Part shown: positions 8,776 through 17,344 of the stretch, piece after piece
Layout: every line of letters begins with the position of its first letter
How positions within the stretch are numbered: position 1 is the first letter of the stretch
Origin: JBKCUK01 sp046318415
GTDB lineage: Bacteria > Pseudomonadota > Alphaproteobacteria > Caedimonadales > Caedimonadaceae
DNA length: 64,000 nucleotides
Assembly (NCBI GenBank): GCA_046318415.1
Contig: JBKCUK010000005.1
Span: 62,001 to 126,000 of the forward strand
Reading direction: 5' to 3'
The notes under the pieces: generated by a model
Told to the model about the DNA's origin: nothing
The model's database searches: none
Seen by the model: only the letters and a program-made list of their open reading frames with translations
Translations under genes and position numbers: made by a program

Positions 8776-10109
8776 TGCACCCTTTCAAATTCCTCAAAAA
8801 AATCTTGCCGCAAACCCTGTTTGCGAGAGCTGCCATGATCGTTATTCTGCCGGTGATCTTTGTGCAGTTAACGACGACTTACGTCTTTGTCGACCGGCAC
8901 CTGTCAAAGGTCACCAAGATGCTTGCCAGTTCCCTTGCGGGCGAGATGGCGGCGACTGTAGACATGGTGCACTCAACGCCTGATGCGCTGAACCGCTGGG
9001 ATGAGATTCAAGATTATGCCCAGTTGCGCTATGGTCTTTTTATCAAAATTAAAAACAACATCCCCTCCATGTTGTTTGAGCCCCAGCAGAATCTCAGTAC
9101 CCGTGAGGAGATTCTGCATACCTACCTTAAAAGCCATTTAAAGGATGCCTTTCACCTGCACATCAATGATGAGTTCATCACCGTGCGGGTGGCCACCCTC
9201 AAAGGCCTCCTGACCCTGAAAGTCAGCACAAAGCGGCTTTTCAGCCGTACAACGCCCATTTTTTTCTGGTGGGCAGCGGGCACGCCCATTTTGTTTCTGC
9301 TGATTGCGATTCTTTTTTTAAGAAATCAAGTGCGGCCCATTCGACGCCTTGCTCAAGCGGTGGAAGCCTTCGGTAAAGGCGCACGCGCCCAGCGGTTTCG
9401 CCCCAGTGGGGCCTATGAAATTCGCCTGGCCTCCCAAGCCTTCCTGGACATGCGCGATCGCATCGAGCGGCAGATGCGCGAGCGTACCGAGATGCTTGCA
9501 GGAGTTTCCCATGATTTACGCACCCCCCTCACCCGGATGGAGCTGCAGCTGGCTTTGATGGATACGTCACAAGAGGTCACAAGCCTGCAAGAAGAAATCA
9601 AGGAAATGAGCCGCATGATCGATGCCTACATGGCGTTTGCCCGCGGGGAAGAGGGCGAGAAAGCCCAAGAGATTATGCTCTCGTCGTTTTTCGCAAAACT
9701 CATAAAAAAAATCGACACAAGCCGCGTCGAAGTCATGATGGATCAATTGGCAGGCCATACCCTCTATGGCCGCAAACAGGCCCTCAAACGTCTCGTCACA
9801 AATTTGATCCAAAATGGCCTGCAGTACGCTCCGCGTGTTTGGGTGACAGCATTTTGCGAAGAAGACGATCTGCACTTGATTGTTGAGGATAATGGTCCAG
9901 GCATACCTGCATCCCAGTATGAAGCCGTCTTTCGCCCCTTTTATCGGCTAGAGGCGTCGCGCAACACGGCCACGGGGGGAACAGGCTTGGGCCTTGCTAT
10001 TGTGAAAGACATCGTCACCAGTCACGGTGGCACCATCGATCTTGATACCTCCCGCTATGGCGGGCTTAAGGTTCACGTCTGTTTACCGCTTTTGCAGCAA
10101 GAAACCTAA
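8772..10109 (+). CDS. EnvZ-like sensor histidine kinase
   Basis: The protein has 445 residues. Transmembrane helix 1 lies near 18-40, a periplasmic sensor segment of about 120 residues follows, and helix 2 is near 165-185. A HAMP domain then leads to the HisKA dimerisation helix with the phospho-accepting His in GVSHDLRTPLTRME. The ATPase domain carries the N-box NLIQNGLQYA, the G1 box VEDNGPGIP and the G2 box GGTGLGLAIVKD. It is translationally coupled to the response regulator upstream. Its last 44 bases overlap the 3' end of the convergent lnt gene. Confidence 0.95.
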   Translation: MMHPFKFLKKILPQTLFARAAMIVILPVIFVQLTTTYVFVDRHLSKVTKMLASSLAGEMAATVDMVHSTPDALNRWDEIQDYAQLRYGLFIKIKNNIPSMLFEPQQNLSTREEILHTYLKSHLKDAFHLHINDEFITVRVATLKGLLTLKVSTKRLFSRTTPIFFWWAAGTPILFLLIAILFLRNQVRPIRRLAQAVEAFGKGARAQRFRPSGAYEIRLASQAFLDMRDRIERQMRERTEMLAGVSHDLRTPLTRMELQLALMDTSQEVTSLQEEIKEMSRMIDAYMAFARGEEGEKAQEIMLSSFFAKLIKKIDTSRVEVMMDQLAGHTLYGRKQALKRLVTNLIQNGLQYAPRVWVTAFCEEDDLHLIVEDNGPGIPASQYEAVFRPFYRLEASRNTATGGTGLGLAIVKDIVTSHGGTIDLDTSRYGGLKVHVCLPLLQQET

Positions 10110-11643
10110 ACCCCAGCAAAGCGAGGGCCATAAGGCTCCACAACGCCATAAAGACAGCGTGCCCATGGCGTGCAAAGGGCGTTGCCCCAAGGGGCTGCGG
10201 CAGCGCCACATCCAGAACGCCCTCTTGCTCAAGGGGGATGGACGCCAGAATCCGGCCATAGGGATCGATCAAACAACTCACCCCCGTATTGGCAACGCGG
10301 ACCAACGGCAAGCCCTCTTCGACGGCCCGCACACGGGTCATGGCCAGATGTTGATAGGGGCCCGAGGAGACGCCAAACCAGCCATCGTTGGTAATGTTCA
10401 AGAGCCAGGCGGGTCGCTGATCACCTTTTAGGGCCACCTCACCCGGGAAAATGCCTTCATAACACACCAGCGGGGAAAAGGGCGGCAAACCCTCCACCTG
10501 AAGGGTTTTAATGCCAGGCCCCGGGGTAAAGTCGACGCCACCGGCAGTGATTTTATGGATCCAAGAGGGCAAATAGGCACGCCCGGGTACATACTCCCCA
10601 AAGGGAACCAGATGAAACTTATCAAAGACCGCAACGATACGTGCCTTTGGGTCTATCGCCAACAGGCTATTCCAGGCGGCAAAGGGATGGTCGCCATCTT
10701 GCCCGCCTTCCCATCGCGGCGCGCCGGTAAGCAGAGCACCATTTCGTGGGATTACCTGGGTCATGTAGGAAAGACGCTCACGGTCGTGATGGGGATCAAA
10801 CTGGATGGCCGTTTCTGGCCAAATAATGTGGGTCACGCGCTCAACGCCAACGGCTTGGCTGAGGCGCACGGTTTTGATAAAGTGCTCATCGGCCAAATGG
10901 CGCTGCCACTTTTGTTTTTGCGGAATATTGGGCTGGACTAGGCGCAAGACCACACCGGGCGTTATCCGTGCCCCTGCCTCCTTGAGGCGGCGCTCCCCCT
11001 CCCCATGAAGGCTCAAGACCAGAACCAGAATGGTTGCTGTCGAATAAAGGGCAACCTTGCGGGTTTCTAAGAGCCAGATTGCCGGCAAGATGGCGACAAA
11101 AAGGGCCACCAGCGATAGGCCATAGGCCCCAAACCAGGAGGCACTTTGCAAAAGAGAGGTATAGGGAACTAAACTGTACCCCACAAGATTCCAGGGAAAT
11201 CCACCCAAGATCACTTGCCCTCGCACCACTTCTGCAAGACACCAAGAAAGCACCAATGCGGTCAGTTGAATTAAAGGACGGCCCCTCAGGCGGGATGCCA
11301 ACAGGGTGGCGCCTGCAGTGAACAGCGCAAAAACCGCGGGAAGCCCCAGCAAGGCAAAGGGAATCAGCCAAAAAAACTTTTCAATCTCAACCCCAAGGGA
11401 TAGGACGATCCAATAGAGCCCAGCCGTAAAAAATCCTAGCCCGTACCACCAGCCCAAAAAAAAGGACCGCCATTTATCTTGCATTTGGGGCAGACAAAAC
11501 AAGACGGCAAACCCAGAAAATCCAATCCCAAGGGCCAGATAGAAATCAACGGGCGCCAAGGCAAGAACGCTGAGCGCCCCCAGGCCGCAAGCAAGGGCAT
11601 AAAGGGAGCGCAGCTTGAGCGGGATGGTTTTGTTAAAACGCAT
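10066..11643 (-). CDS. lnt: Apolipoprotein N-acyltransferase
   Basis: This inner-membrane enzyme adds the third acyl chain to lipoproteins. The N-terminal half (about residues 15-210) is a series of hydrophobic helices. The C-terminal half is a nitrilase domain with the catalytic triad visible: Glu in WPETAIQ, Lys in FDKFHLVPFGEYVP and Cys in LVCYEGIFP. The length is 525 residues, normal for the family. It follows corC by 2 bases, at the end of the phoH-ybeY-corC-lnt operon. The 3' end overlaps the convergent kinase gene. Confidence 0.96.
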   Translation of the reverse strand: MRFNKTIPLKLRSLYALACGLGALSVLALAPVDFYLALGIGFSGFAVLFCLPQMQDKWRSFFLGWWYGLGFFTAGLYWIVLSLGVEIEKFFWLIPFALLGLPAVFALFTAGATLLASRLRGRPLIQLTALVLSWCLAEVVRGQVILGGFPWNLVGYSLVPYTSLLQSASWFGAYGLSLVALFVAILPAIWLLETRKVALYSTATILVLVLSLHGEGERRLKEAGARITPGVVLRLVQPNIPQKQKWQRHLADEHFIKTVRLSQAVGVERVTHIIWPETAIQFDPHHDRERLSYMTQVIPRNGALLTGAPRWEGGQDGDHPFAAWNSLLAIDPKARIVAVFDKFHLVPFGEYVPGRAYLPSWIHKITAGGVDFTPGPGIKTLQVEGLPPFSPLVCYEGIFPGEVALKGDQRPAWLLNITNDGWFGVSSGPYQHLAMTRVRAVEEGLPLVRVANTGVSCLIDPYGRILASIPLEQEGVLDVALPQPLGATPFARHGHAVFMALWSLMALALLGFRFLAAKAVNRREP

Positions 11644-11645
11644 TA

Positions 11646-12467
11646 TTAATCCGCTGCCCTGCGCAGACGAAGTCGCGTCACGCGACGGGGGTTTGCCTCT
11701 AAAATCTCGAACTCAATGCCGCTGGAATGGCGAATGATCTCTTTCGCATGGGGAACACGACCGGCTAGATATAAGACAAGACCGCCGATGCTATCGAATT
11801 CTTGCTCCCGCTCTTCCTCGGTCATGAAGTCGCCCAAATGTTGCTCGACCTCTTCCATATCGATGCGGGCGTCCACAATCAACGATCCGTCGCTTTGTTG
11901 TTCACAGATCATCTCTTCATCGGGCGCATCTTCTTCTTCAAGCTCACCAAGAAGGCTGTTGTTAATATCCCATGGCGTTACCAGACCGTCCACACCGCCG
12001 TATTCATCCACCACAACCGCCATGGGAATACGGGTTGCGCGCATGCGAAGCAATAAATCCAACAGGCGCATGGATTGCGGCACAAAGAGGACTTTTTGCA
12101 CGATTTTTTCTGCGTGATAGTCCTCAGGTTTTTGTGCAAATTGCAGTAAGTCACGGGTGTGAAGATAGCCCAAGACGTCATCCAGGTTCTTCTTATAGAC
12201 CAAAACCCGTGTGTGGGGGCGTCCCTTGATGGCGGCCAGGACTTCAGAGAGGGAGGCATCTGCAGGCACGGCCTGAAGTTCGGCGCGGGGCACCATCACA
12301 TCCAAAACCGTTGTATCGCGCATCTCGAGAACGTTTTTTAGAATGGCTCTCTCATCGTGGGAGAGGGACGGTTCATGATCCGCGGATTCTTCAATAAGTT
12401 CGTTGATAGCCTCGCGCAGATTAGGATCGTTGCGACGAAACAATTTATCGACCAAGGTTCGCAGCAT
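11646..12467 (-). CDS. corC: CBS-domain CorC/HlyC-family protein
   Basis: The 273-residue soluble protein has a pair of CBS domains (about residues 65-185; MVPRAELQAVPAD and TRIPMAVVVDEYGGVDGLVT) and a C-terminal CorC_HlyC transporter-associated domain (about 195-270). The family is linked to Mg2+/Co2+ efflux or envelope stress; the exact role is not established by the sequence. Its start abuts the ybeY stop, and lnt follows after 2 bases. This order (ybeY-corC-lnt) is conserved in Proteobacteria. Confidence 0.9.
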   Translation of the reverse strand: MLRTLVDKLFRRNDPNLREAINELIEESADHEPSLSHDERAILKNVLEMRDTTVLDVMVPRAELQAVPADASLSEVLAAIKGRPHTRVLVYKKNLDDVLGYLHTRDLLQFAQKPEDYHAEKIVQKVLFVPQSMRLLDLLLRMRATRIPMAVVVDEYGGVDGLVTPWDINNSLLGELEEEDAPDEEMICEQQSDGSLIVDARIDMEEVEQHLGDFMTEEEREQEFDSIGGLVLYLAGRVPHAKEIIRHSSGIEFEILEANPRRVTRLRLRRAAD

Positions 12468-12988
12468 TAGCGGTCTTCCATAACTAGGTAAGGGTTTGAT
12501 ATTTCAAGGTGGCGAAGGATCTCTATCTCAAGGCCTTCCATCACATGGGCCTCTTCCTCATGTTCATGATCATATCCTAAAAGATGCAAAATCCCATGAA
12601 CCACAAGATGCGCCATATGGTCGGCAAAGCTTTTCCCTTCTGTCGCGGCTTCCTTCGTCACGGTTTCAAAGGCCAGGATCACATCGCCAAGATGAAGATC
12701 CTGAAGTCCCTTAAGATCATCGGGATGGAGTTCTTGACCTGGAAAAGAGAGGACATTCGTGGGTTTATTTTTATTGCGATAGCGGTGATTGAGGTCCTGG
12801 ACTGTGGCATCGTCGGCCAAGACAACCGAGACTTCGAGGGCGCTGGCATCTGGAGCCACATGAGAAAGTGTGGTCATGACCACTTTTTGGATATACGTCT
12901 CCAGCTCTTGAGGCCACGGACCCGAGAGGATAGCGACATCCACTTCCAATTGCATCTGGGGTCTTCGACTAGGGTGATCGTCGTTCAT
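12467..12988 (-). CDS. ybeY: Endoribonuclease YbeY
   Basis: This metal-dependent RNase takes part in 16S rRNA 3' maturation and ribosome quality control. The zinc motif is H-x3-H-x5-H, seen in HGILHLLGYDHEHEEEA, and the upstream NHRYRNKNKPTNVLSFP segment is typical. I place the start at 12988 (MNDDHPSRR, 173 aa), 7 bases after the phoH stop; MQLEVDV at 12955 is an alternative. A longer frame to 13105 would overlap phoH by 110 bases and lacks family similarity. It is translated with phoH and corC. Confidence 0.93.
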   Translation of the reverse strand: MNDDHPSRRPQMQLEVDVAILSGPWPQELETYIQKVVMTTLSHVAPDASALEVSVVLADDATVQDLNHRYRNKNKPTNVLSFPGQELHPDDLKGLQDLHLGDVILAFETVTKEAATEGKSFADHMAHLVVHGILHLLGYDHEHEEEAHVMEGLEIEILRHLEISNPYLVMEDR

Positions 12989-12995
12989 GGGCGTC

Positions 12996-13994
12996 TTATA
13001 TATGTTCCTGTGATTTACTATCTGCTTGATTATAAGCCTTGACGATGCGTCCCACCAGAGGGTGCCGCACCACATCGCCTTCATCGAAATAGGTGAGTCC
13101 AACACCTTCGACCCCCTTCAGGACCTCAAGGGCATGGCGTAGCCCCGAAGGCACACCATGGGGCAGGTCGATTTGCGATAGATCGCCGGTCACCACCATA
13201 CGGCTATTCTCCCCAAGGCGCGTGAGAAACATTTTCATCTGCATGATGGTGGTGTTTTGCGCCTCGTCAAGGATTACAAAGGCATTGGCCAAGGTCCGAC
13301 CCCGCATGAAGGCTAAGGGCGCCACCTCAATTTCATGACTGGCGATGCGCCGCGCCACCTGCTCGGCCGGCAGCATGTCGTAAAGCGCATCATAAAGGGG
13401 GCGCAAATAGGGGTCGATTTTTTCCCTCAAATCCCCGGGAAGAAAGCCGAGGCGCTCCCCTGCCTCCACCGCTGGACGGGAGAGAATAATGCGGCTGACT
13501 TGACCGCTGAGCAACATGGCGACTGCCGTCGCCACGGCAAGATAGGTCTTACCTGTTCCAGCAGGACCAATACCAAAAACAAGTTCATGGCTTTGCAGCG
13601 CCTGAATATAGTGGGCCTGGCCAGGTGTGCGCGGCGTGACCACACGACGCCTTGTGGTAATGGACATATCAAGATCTTGGGGAGAAGAAGTTTTCATGAC
13701 CGAGCCCGATCCATGGGGGTTCATCTGCGCAATGCGAATGGCGGCGTCTACCTCGGCGTTGGAAATCACCAATCCGCGTCTCAGGCGGTCATAAAGCCGG
13801 CTTAAGACCGTATGGGCGACGGCGGCGTCTCCTGACGACCCCTCAATCAGCACCCTATTTCCTCGGGCGATGACCTCAACATTCAACGTGCGCTCAATCC
13901 GACGCAAGTATTGGTCTTTCTCACCGAAGAGAACCGGCAGCAACCGATTATCATCAAACTCCAGCTCAAGGGCTGTTTTGGGCTGAGTCACCAT
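12996..13994 (-). CDS. phoH: PhoH-like ATPase
   Basis: The 332-residue protein has an N-terminal KH-like region (about residues 20-75) followed by the PhoH P-loop NTPase domain. The Walker A is GPAGTGKTYLAV, the Walker B is FVILDEAQN, and TGDLSQIDLP follows as in RNA helicase-like folds. It sits immediately upstream of ybeY, a pairing that suggests an RNA-related role; the biochemical role of PhoH remains uncertain. The start codon is ATG 13994. The only good ribosome site lies unusually far upstream (see the 14003-14024 entry). Confidence 0.92.
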   Translation of the reverse strand: MVTQPKTALELEFDDNRLLPVLFGEKDQYLRRIERTLNVEVIARGNRVLIEGSSGDAAVAHTVLSRLYDRLRRGLVISNAEVDAAIRIAQMNPHGSGSVMKTSSPQDLDMSITTRRRVVTPRTPGQAHYIQALQSHELVFGIGPAGTGKTYLAVATAVAMLLSGQVSRIILSRPAVEAGERLGFLPGDLREKIDPYLRPLYDALYDMLPAEQVARRIASHEIEVAPLAFMRGRTLANAFVILDEAQNTTIMQMKMFLTRLGENSRMVVTGDLSQIDLPHGVPSGLRHALEVLKGVEGVGLTYFDEGDVVRHPLVGRIVKAYNQADSKSQEHI

Positions 13995-14002
13995 GCACTG
14001 TG

Positions 14003-14024
14003 GGCGCTAAGCGCCTGCCTCCTT
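14003..14024 (-). promoter_or_regulatory. phoH ribosome site with a hairpin spacer
   Basis: On the minus strand AAGGAGG (14024-14018) lies 23 bases before the phoH ATG, too far for normal initiation. Between them is a perfect inverted repeat, GGCGC-TTA-GCGCC (14015-14003). Folding it would shorten the effective spacing to about 10 bases. This arrangement may set or tune phoH translation; no in-frame start codon lies nearer to the AAGGAGG. Confidence 0.4.
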
Positions 14025-14043
14025 GTTATGTGTCACAGCAGCC

Positions 14044-15435
14044 TCATGCTGCATTGATACTTTCATATTCACCTGTTGCAATGACTCCTGTCAAACTATT
14101 CAAGCTTGAAGAGACAATTCGAACATCCACAAGCTGCCCCAGCAACCTTGGATTCGCCTCCGCATGAACCGATTGTAAATACGGGCTACGGCCAATCAGC
14201 TGGCCCGTATGACGACCCTTTTTCTCAAAGAGAACTGGTAAGGTGCGACCCACCATGCTGGCATTAAAGGCTGTCTGTTGCTCGCGCAGCACCGCCTGAA
14301 GGGTCTGCAAGCGCTCATCCATGACGATCTCACTCAACTGCCCGTCCATGGCGGCGGCTGGTGTTCCGGGTCGAGGGGAATATTTAAACGAGTAGGCCTG
14401 CGCATAGGTAACACGGCGAACCAAATCAAGGGTCGCCTCGAAATCCGCATCGGTTTCACCGGGATAGCCCACGATGAAGTCGGATGAAAAGGCTAAATCG
14501 GGGCGAGCTTCCCTAAATTTGTCGACCAGCTCCAAATAAAACGATGCCGTATGCTTTCGATTCATGGCCTCCAAAATACGATCCGAACCTGATTGCACGG
14601 GAAGATGTAAGTAGGGCATTAATTGTGGAACATCCCTATGGGCCAGAATCAGGCTATCATCGACATCGCGCGGATGGGACGTGGTGTACCGCAGACGATC
14701 CAGGCCCTCGATTTCGCCCAGGTGGCGCAAGAGCTCACCCAGCGTCCACTCACCCCCTGCAGGACTTGCACCGTGATAGGCATTGACGTTTTGCCCCAGC
14801 AGGGTGATTTCGCGCACACCTTGGGCAACAAGCGCCTGAGCATCACGCACCACATCTGCAACGGGACGCGAGTATTCGGCCCCCCGTGTATAGGGCACCA
14901 CACAGAAATGACAAAACTTATCACAGCCCTCTTGGACTGAGAGAAAAGCACTGTACCCCTGATGGGCTTTCATTTCTGGCAAGGCATCAAACTTGGATTC
15001 GGCTGGAAAATCCACATCCACAAGTCCAACACCACGCTTTTCAGGGGTTGCCTTGCGATGGGCCTGGGCAATGAGCTCGGGCAAACGATGATAGGTTTGA
15101 GGTCCAACAACCATATCGACATAGGGCGCCCGTCGCAGCACTTCCTCGCCCTCCGCCTGGGCCACGCACCCCGCAACCGTGATAAAAAACTCTTGCCCTG
15201 CTGCTTTTTTTTCTTCTTTAAAGGGTTTTATGCGCCCGAGATCGGAATAGAGTTTTTCTGCAGCTTTTTCGCGGATGTGACACGTATTGAGAATCACCAT
15301 ATTGGCCGCATTCACGGAATCAACAAGGTCATAGCCAAGGGGATTGAGCAAATCGGCCATGCGTTCCGAATCATACACGTTCATTTGACAACCATAGGTC
15401 TTGATAAAAAGACCCTTTTTGGCGGCTTTATTCAT
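14044..15435 (-). CDS. miaB: tRNA-2-methylthio-N6-dimethylallyladenosine synthase
   Basis: This radical-SAM methylthiotransferase modifies i6A37 of tRNA. The N-terminal cluster Cys residues are in TYGCQMN, NTCHIREKA and AGCVAQAEG. The SAM cluster motif is CDKFCHFC in mid-protein, followed by VPYTRG. A TRAM domain ends the protein. The length is 463 residues, as expected. It is first in the conserved miaB-phoH-ybeY-corC-lnt run; the gap to phoH is 49 bases. Confidence 0.97.
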   Translation of the reverse strand: MNKAAKKGLFIKTYGCQMNVYDSERMADLLNPLGYDLVDSVNAANMVILNTCHIREKAAEKLYSDLGRIKPFKEEKKAAGQEFFITVAGCVAQAEGEEVLRRAPYVDMVVGPQTYHRLPELIAQAHRKATPEKRGVGLVDVDFPAESKFDALPEMKAHQGYSAFLSVQEGCDKFCHFCVVPYTRGAEYSRPVADVVRDAQALVAQGVREITLLGQNVNAYHGASPAGGEWTLGELLRHLGEIEGLDRLRYTTSHPRDVDDSLILAHRDVPQLMPYLHLPVQSGSDRILEAMNRKHTASFYLELVDKFREARPDLAFSSDFIVGYPGETDADFEATLDLVRRVTYAQAYSFKYSPRPGTPAAAMDGQLSEIVMDERLQTLQAVLREQQTAFNASMVGRTLPVLFEKKGRHTGQLIGRSPYLQSVHAEANPRLLGQLVDVRIVSSSLNSLTGVIATGEYESINAA

Positions 15436-15492
15436 CTTTAATGTTCATCCCGGCAGTTTAATTTGCCCATCACCATAGCGAAATTTGCTTGG

Positions 15493-15519
15493 AAAAAAAA
15501 GGGCGGGATGAACCCGCCC
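15493..15519 (-). terminator. Rho-independent terminator of mucR
   Basis: A 7-bp G+C stem (GGGCGGG 15501-15507 with CCCGCCC 15513-15519) and a five-base loop are followed on the minus strand by a run of eight T (15500-15493). It lies 26 bases after the mucR stop and separates mucR from miaB. Confidence 0.9.
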
Positions 15520-15545
15520 AATCCATTTGTATTGTGCGACTATAA

Positions 15546-15989
15546 CTAGGCGGCTTTGCGCTGACCTGGCTTGCGTCCCAGGCCAATTTTCTTGGCAAGG
15601 GTACTGCGCTGCGTTGCGTAGTTTGGCGCCACCATCGGGTAGTCGGACGGCAAAGACCAACGCTCGCGATATTGCTCGGGCGTCATGTTGTAAGCGGTCA
15701 TCAAGTGACGCTTTAACATTTTCAGTTTCTTACCATCTTCCAAGCAGACGATGTAATCAGGTTGCACAGACTTCTTCACAGGAACGGCAGGCTCAGGGCG
15801 ATCACTGGAAACGCTGACCTGACCAGACAATTCACAAAAAGTGCTGTATACTTGCTTAATCAAACGAGGCAAGTCAGCAATATCAACGGTATTATTTGCA
15901 ACATGTGCTGAGACAATATCAGCTGTCATCTCAAGCAACTCGTTAGAGGATGCATCATTGGCTGACTTAGATGGGTTAATCATCTTCAA
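15546..15989 (-). CDS. mucR: MucR/Ros-family transcriptional regulator
   Basis: The 147-residue protein matches the alphaproteobacterial MucR/Ros family: an N-terminal helical oligomerisation region (residues about 15-55) and a C-terminal zinc-finger-like domain (about 75-135). The DNA-binding core is CLEDGKKLKMLKRHL, then MTPEQYRERW and YPMVAPNYA. The zinc ligands are degenerate: Cys82 and His95 remain, Asp85 stands for the second Cys, and Ala99-Tyr100 occupy the place of the second His. Some characterised relatives also use Asp or lack metal. MucR proteins are broad H-NS-like regulators of surface, virulence and motility genes. Two inverted repeats lie in its leader. Confidence 0.92.
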   Translation of the reverse strand: MKMINPSKSANDASSNELLEMTADIVSAHVANNTVDIADLPRLIKQVYSTFCELSGQVSVSSDRPEPAVPVKKSVQPDYIVCLEDGKKLKMLKRHLMTAYNMTPEQYRERWSLPSDYPMVAPNYATQRSTLAKKIGLGRKPGQRKAA

Positions 15990-16017
15990 AAATCCTTCTA
16001 TTCTCTCGACGATGGGG

Positions 16018-16062
16018 ACCTAAGGTGAATTTTTTCTTAGGTCTAAACTGAATTCGTTTAGA
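16018..16062 (-). promoter_or_regulatory. Two adjacent inverted repeats in the mucR leader
   Basis: ACCTAAG/CTTAGGT (arms 16018-16024 and 16036-16042) and TCTAAAC/GTTTAGA (arms 16042-16048 and 16056-16062) are two 7-bp inverted repeats sharing one base. They lie 28-73 bases before the mucR ATG, in an AT-rich stretch. Family members bind AT-rich DNA and autoregulate, so these may be operators. They could also be leader RNA hairpins. Confidence 0.45.
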
Positions 16063-16149
16063 GCAAATTTCGGTATGATTTTGACTCTGCTTCGGTTCTA
16101 GACGAATCGATAATGCTATTCAAGATAAATTTTTCTTTTTTCTTCGGGA

Positions 16150-16605
16150 TTACAATTTTTTTCGAATGATCAATGCATGCGGCGAATCAAATTCACCCTC
16201 TTTATAGTAATTCTCGCGTCGCCCACAGATATTGAAGCCGAATTTGTTATAAAGGGATCGCGCGGGCAGATTGCCCTCACTGACCTCCAGAAAAGCTTCT
16301 TGCACCTCTCTTGCGCGCAGTGCCTCTAGAAAACCTGCGACGAGGGCCTTGCCGCAGCCCTGCCCTGTCCATGGCGGCAAAACCCCGAGACTCAAGATTT
16401 CAGCTTCATCAAGCACTACACGGCCAAGAATAAACCCAAGGGGCTGCTGTAAGTTGTCTTCGAAGAGAAACCCAAAACACTCCGACTGTCGCAGCAATAA
16501 ACTGAAGGCCTCAGCAGGCCAGGGACGGCGAAAGCACGCTGCGTGCATAGCGGCCAGCATCCGGTCATCATCTGGCTGTAGAAGGCGTAAAAGGGCCGCC
16601 GTCAT
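16150..16605 (-). CDS. rimI: Ribosomal-protein-alanine N-acetyltransferase-like GNAT (RimI)
   Basis: The 151-residue GNAT-fold protein starts at ATG 16605, overlapping the tsaB stop by 4 bases (ATGA). The acetyl-CoA motif is seen as LGVLPPWTGQGCGKALV, followed by LEVSEGNLPARSLYNKFGF, the typical RimI C-terminal pattern. A longer frame to 16719 would be buried in tsaB. In most bacteria rimI follows tsaB, as here. It acetylates the N-terminus of ribosomal protein S18 in E. coli; other substrates are possible. Confidence 0.92.
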   Translation of the reverse strand: MTAALLRLLQPDDDRMLAAMHAACFRRPWPAEAFSLLLRQSECFGFLFEDNLQQPLGFILGRVVLDEAEILSLGVLPPWTGQGCGKALVAGFLEALRAREVQEAFLEVSEGNLPARSLYNKFGFNICGRRENYYKEGEFDSPHALIIRKKL

Positions 16606-17261
16606 GGCTTTTTGATGTTCACTTCGGCCTCGCGCAGATAGTAGGGCGAGAGGTCTTGAAACAAGCGCCAGGTGTTTGCATCTAAGGCCAGGTGCAGCAG
16701 ATGTTCGGCGTGGTAGCAAGGTGTTTCCGCTTTCAGGGCGCCCATATCCAGGATCTCAGCTGTGCGGCACGCTGCATCTCCGATGACGGTTATTGGGTGT
16801 TGTGCGAGATAACCTTGAAGCACCTCCGTGGTACCAAGACTTGGCGGTGTGAGAGGTGCTGCAGAGGCATCAAAAAGCTGCACAAACGGCTCGATGCGGC
16901 GCGATTCAAGGGCAACGATGAAAGGAGCTTCAGGGGTAGTCTGTTGCGCCCATATCTCCGCCACAAAAGTCAAAGAATCAATCCCCCGGACGACCGCGCT
17001 GGGCAAAGCCATTTCTAGACCTTTCGCTGCGGCCAACCCCGTGCGCAACCCCGTAAACGAGCCCGGCCCCAAAGTTGTGACAATGCGCTCTAAATCATGA
17101 AAATCCACATGGGCTTCTTGCACCAAAGCCTGAAGCAAGGGAAAAAGGTCTGCGTCATGCCCGCGATCTTGCCCTGGAAAATGGCGCGTGAATACCTTAC
17201 CCTCGTGATGTATGGCGCAGGATAGAGAAAAATTTGCACATTCAAACGCAAGAACAGTCAT
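16602..17261 (-). CDS. tsaB: tRNA t6A biosynthesis protein TsaB
   Basis: This partner of TsaD and TsaE makes N6-threonylcarbamoyl-adenosine at tRNA position 37. The N-terminus MTVLAFECANFSLSCAI and the segment TTLGPGSFTGLRTGLAAAKGL are hallmarks of the family. The length of 219 residues is normal. The start could be 3 codons further upstream (17270). It is coupled to rimI downstream and divergent from the dipeptidase gene. Confidence 0.95.
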   Translation of the reverse strand: MTVLAFECANFSLSCAIHHEGKVFTRHFPGQDRGHDADLFPLLQALVQEAHVDFHDLERIVTTLGPGSFTGLRTGLAAAKGLEMALPSAVVRGIDSLTFVAEIWAQQTTPEAPFIVALESRRIEPFVQLFDASAAPLTPPSLGTTEVLQGYLAQHPITVIGDAACRTAEILDMGALKAETPCYHAEHLLHLALDANTWRLFQDLSPYYLREAEVNIKKP

Positions 17262-17344
17262 ATTTAGCAAATCATTACTTTCGTGTTGTGTTGAGATTTG
17301 TCAGGATTCATGTGCAAAGGTCAATAGAAATTGGAGTTACCCCC

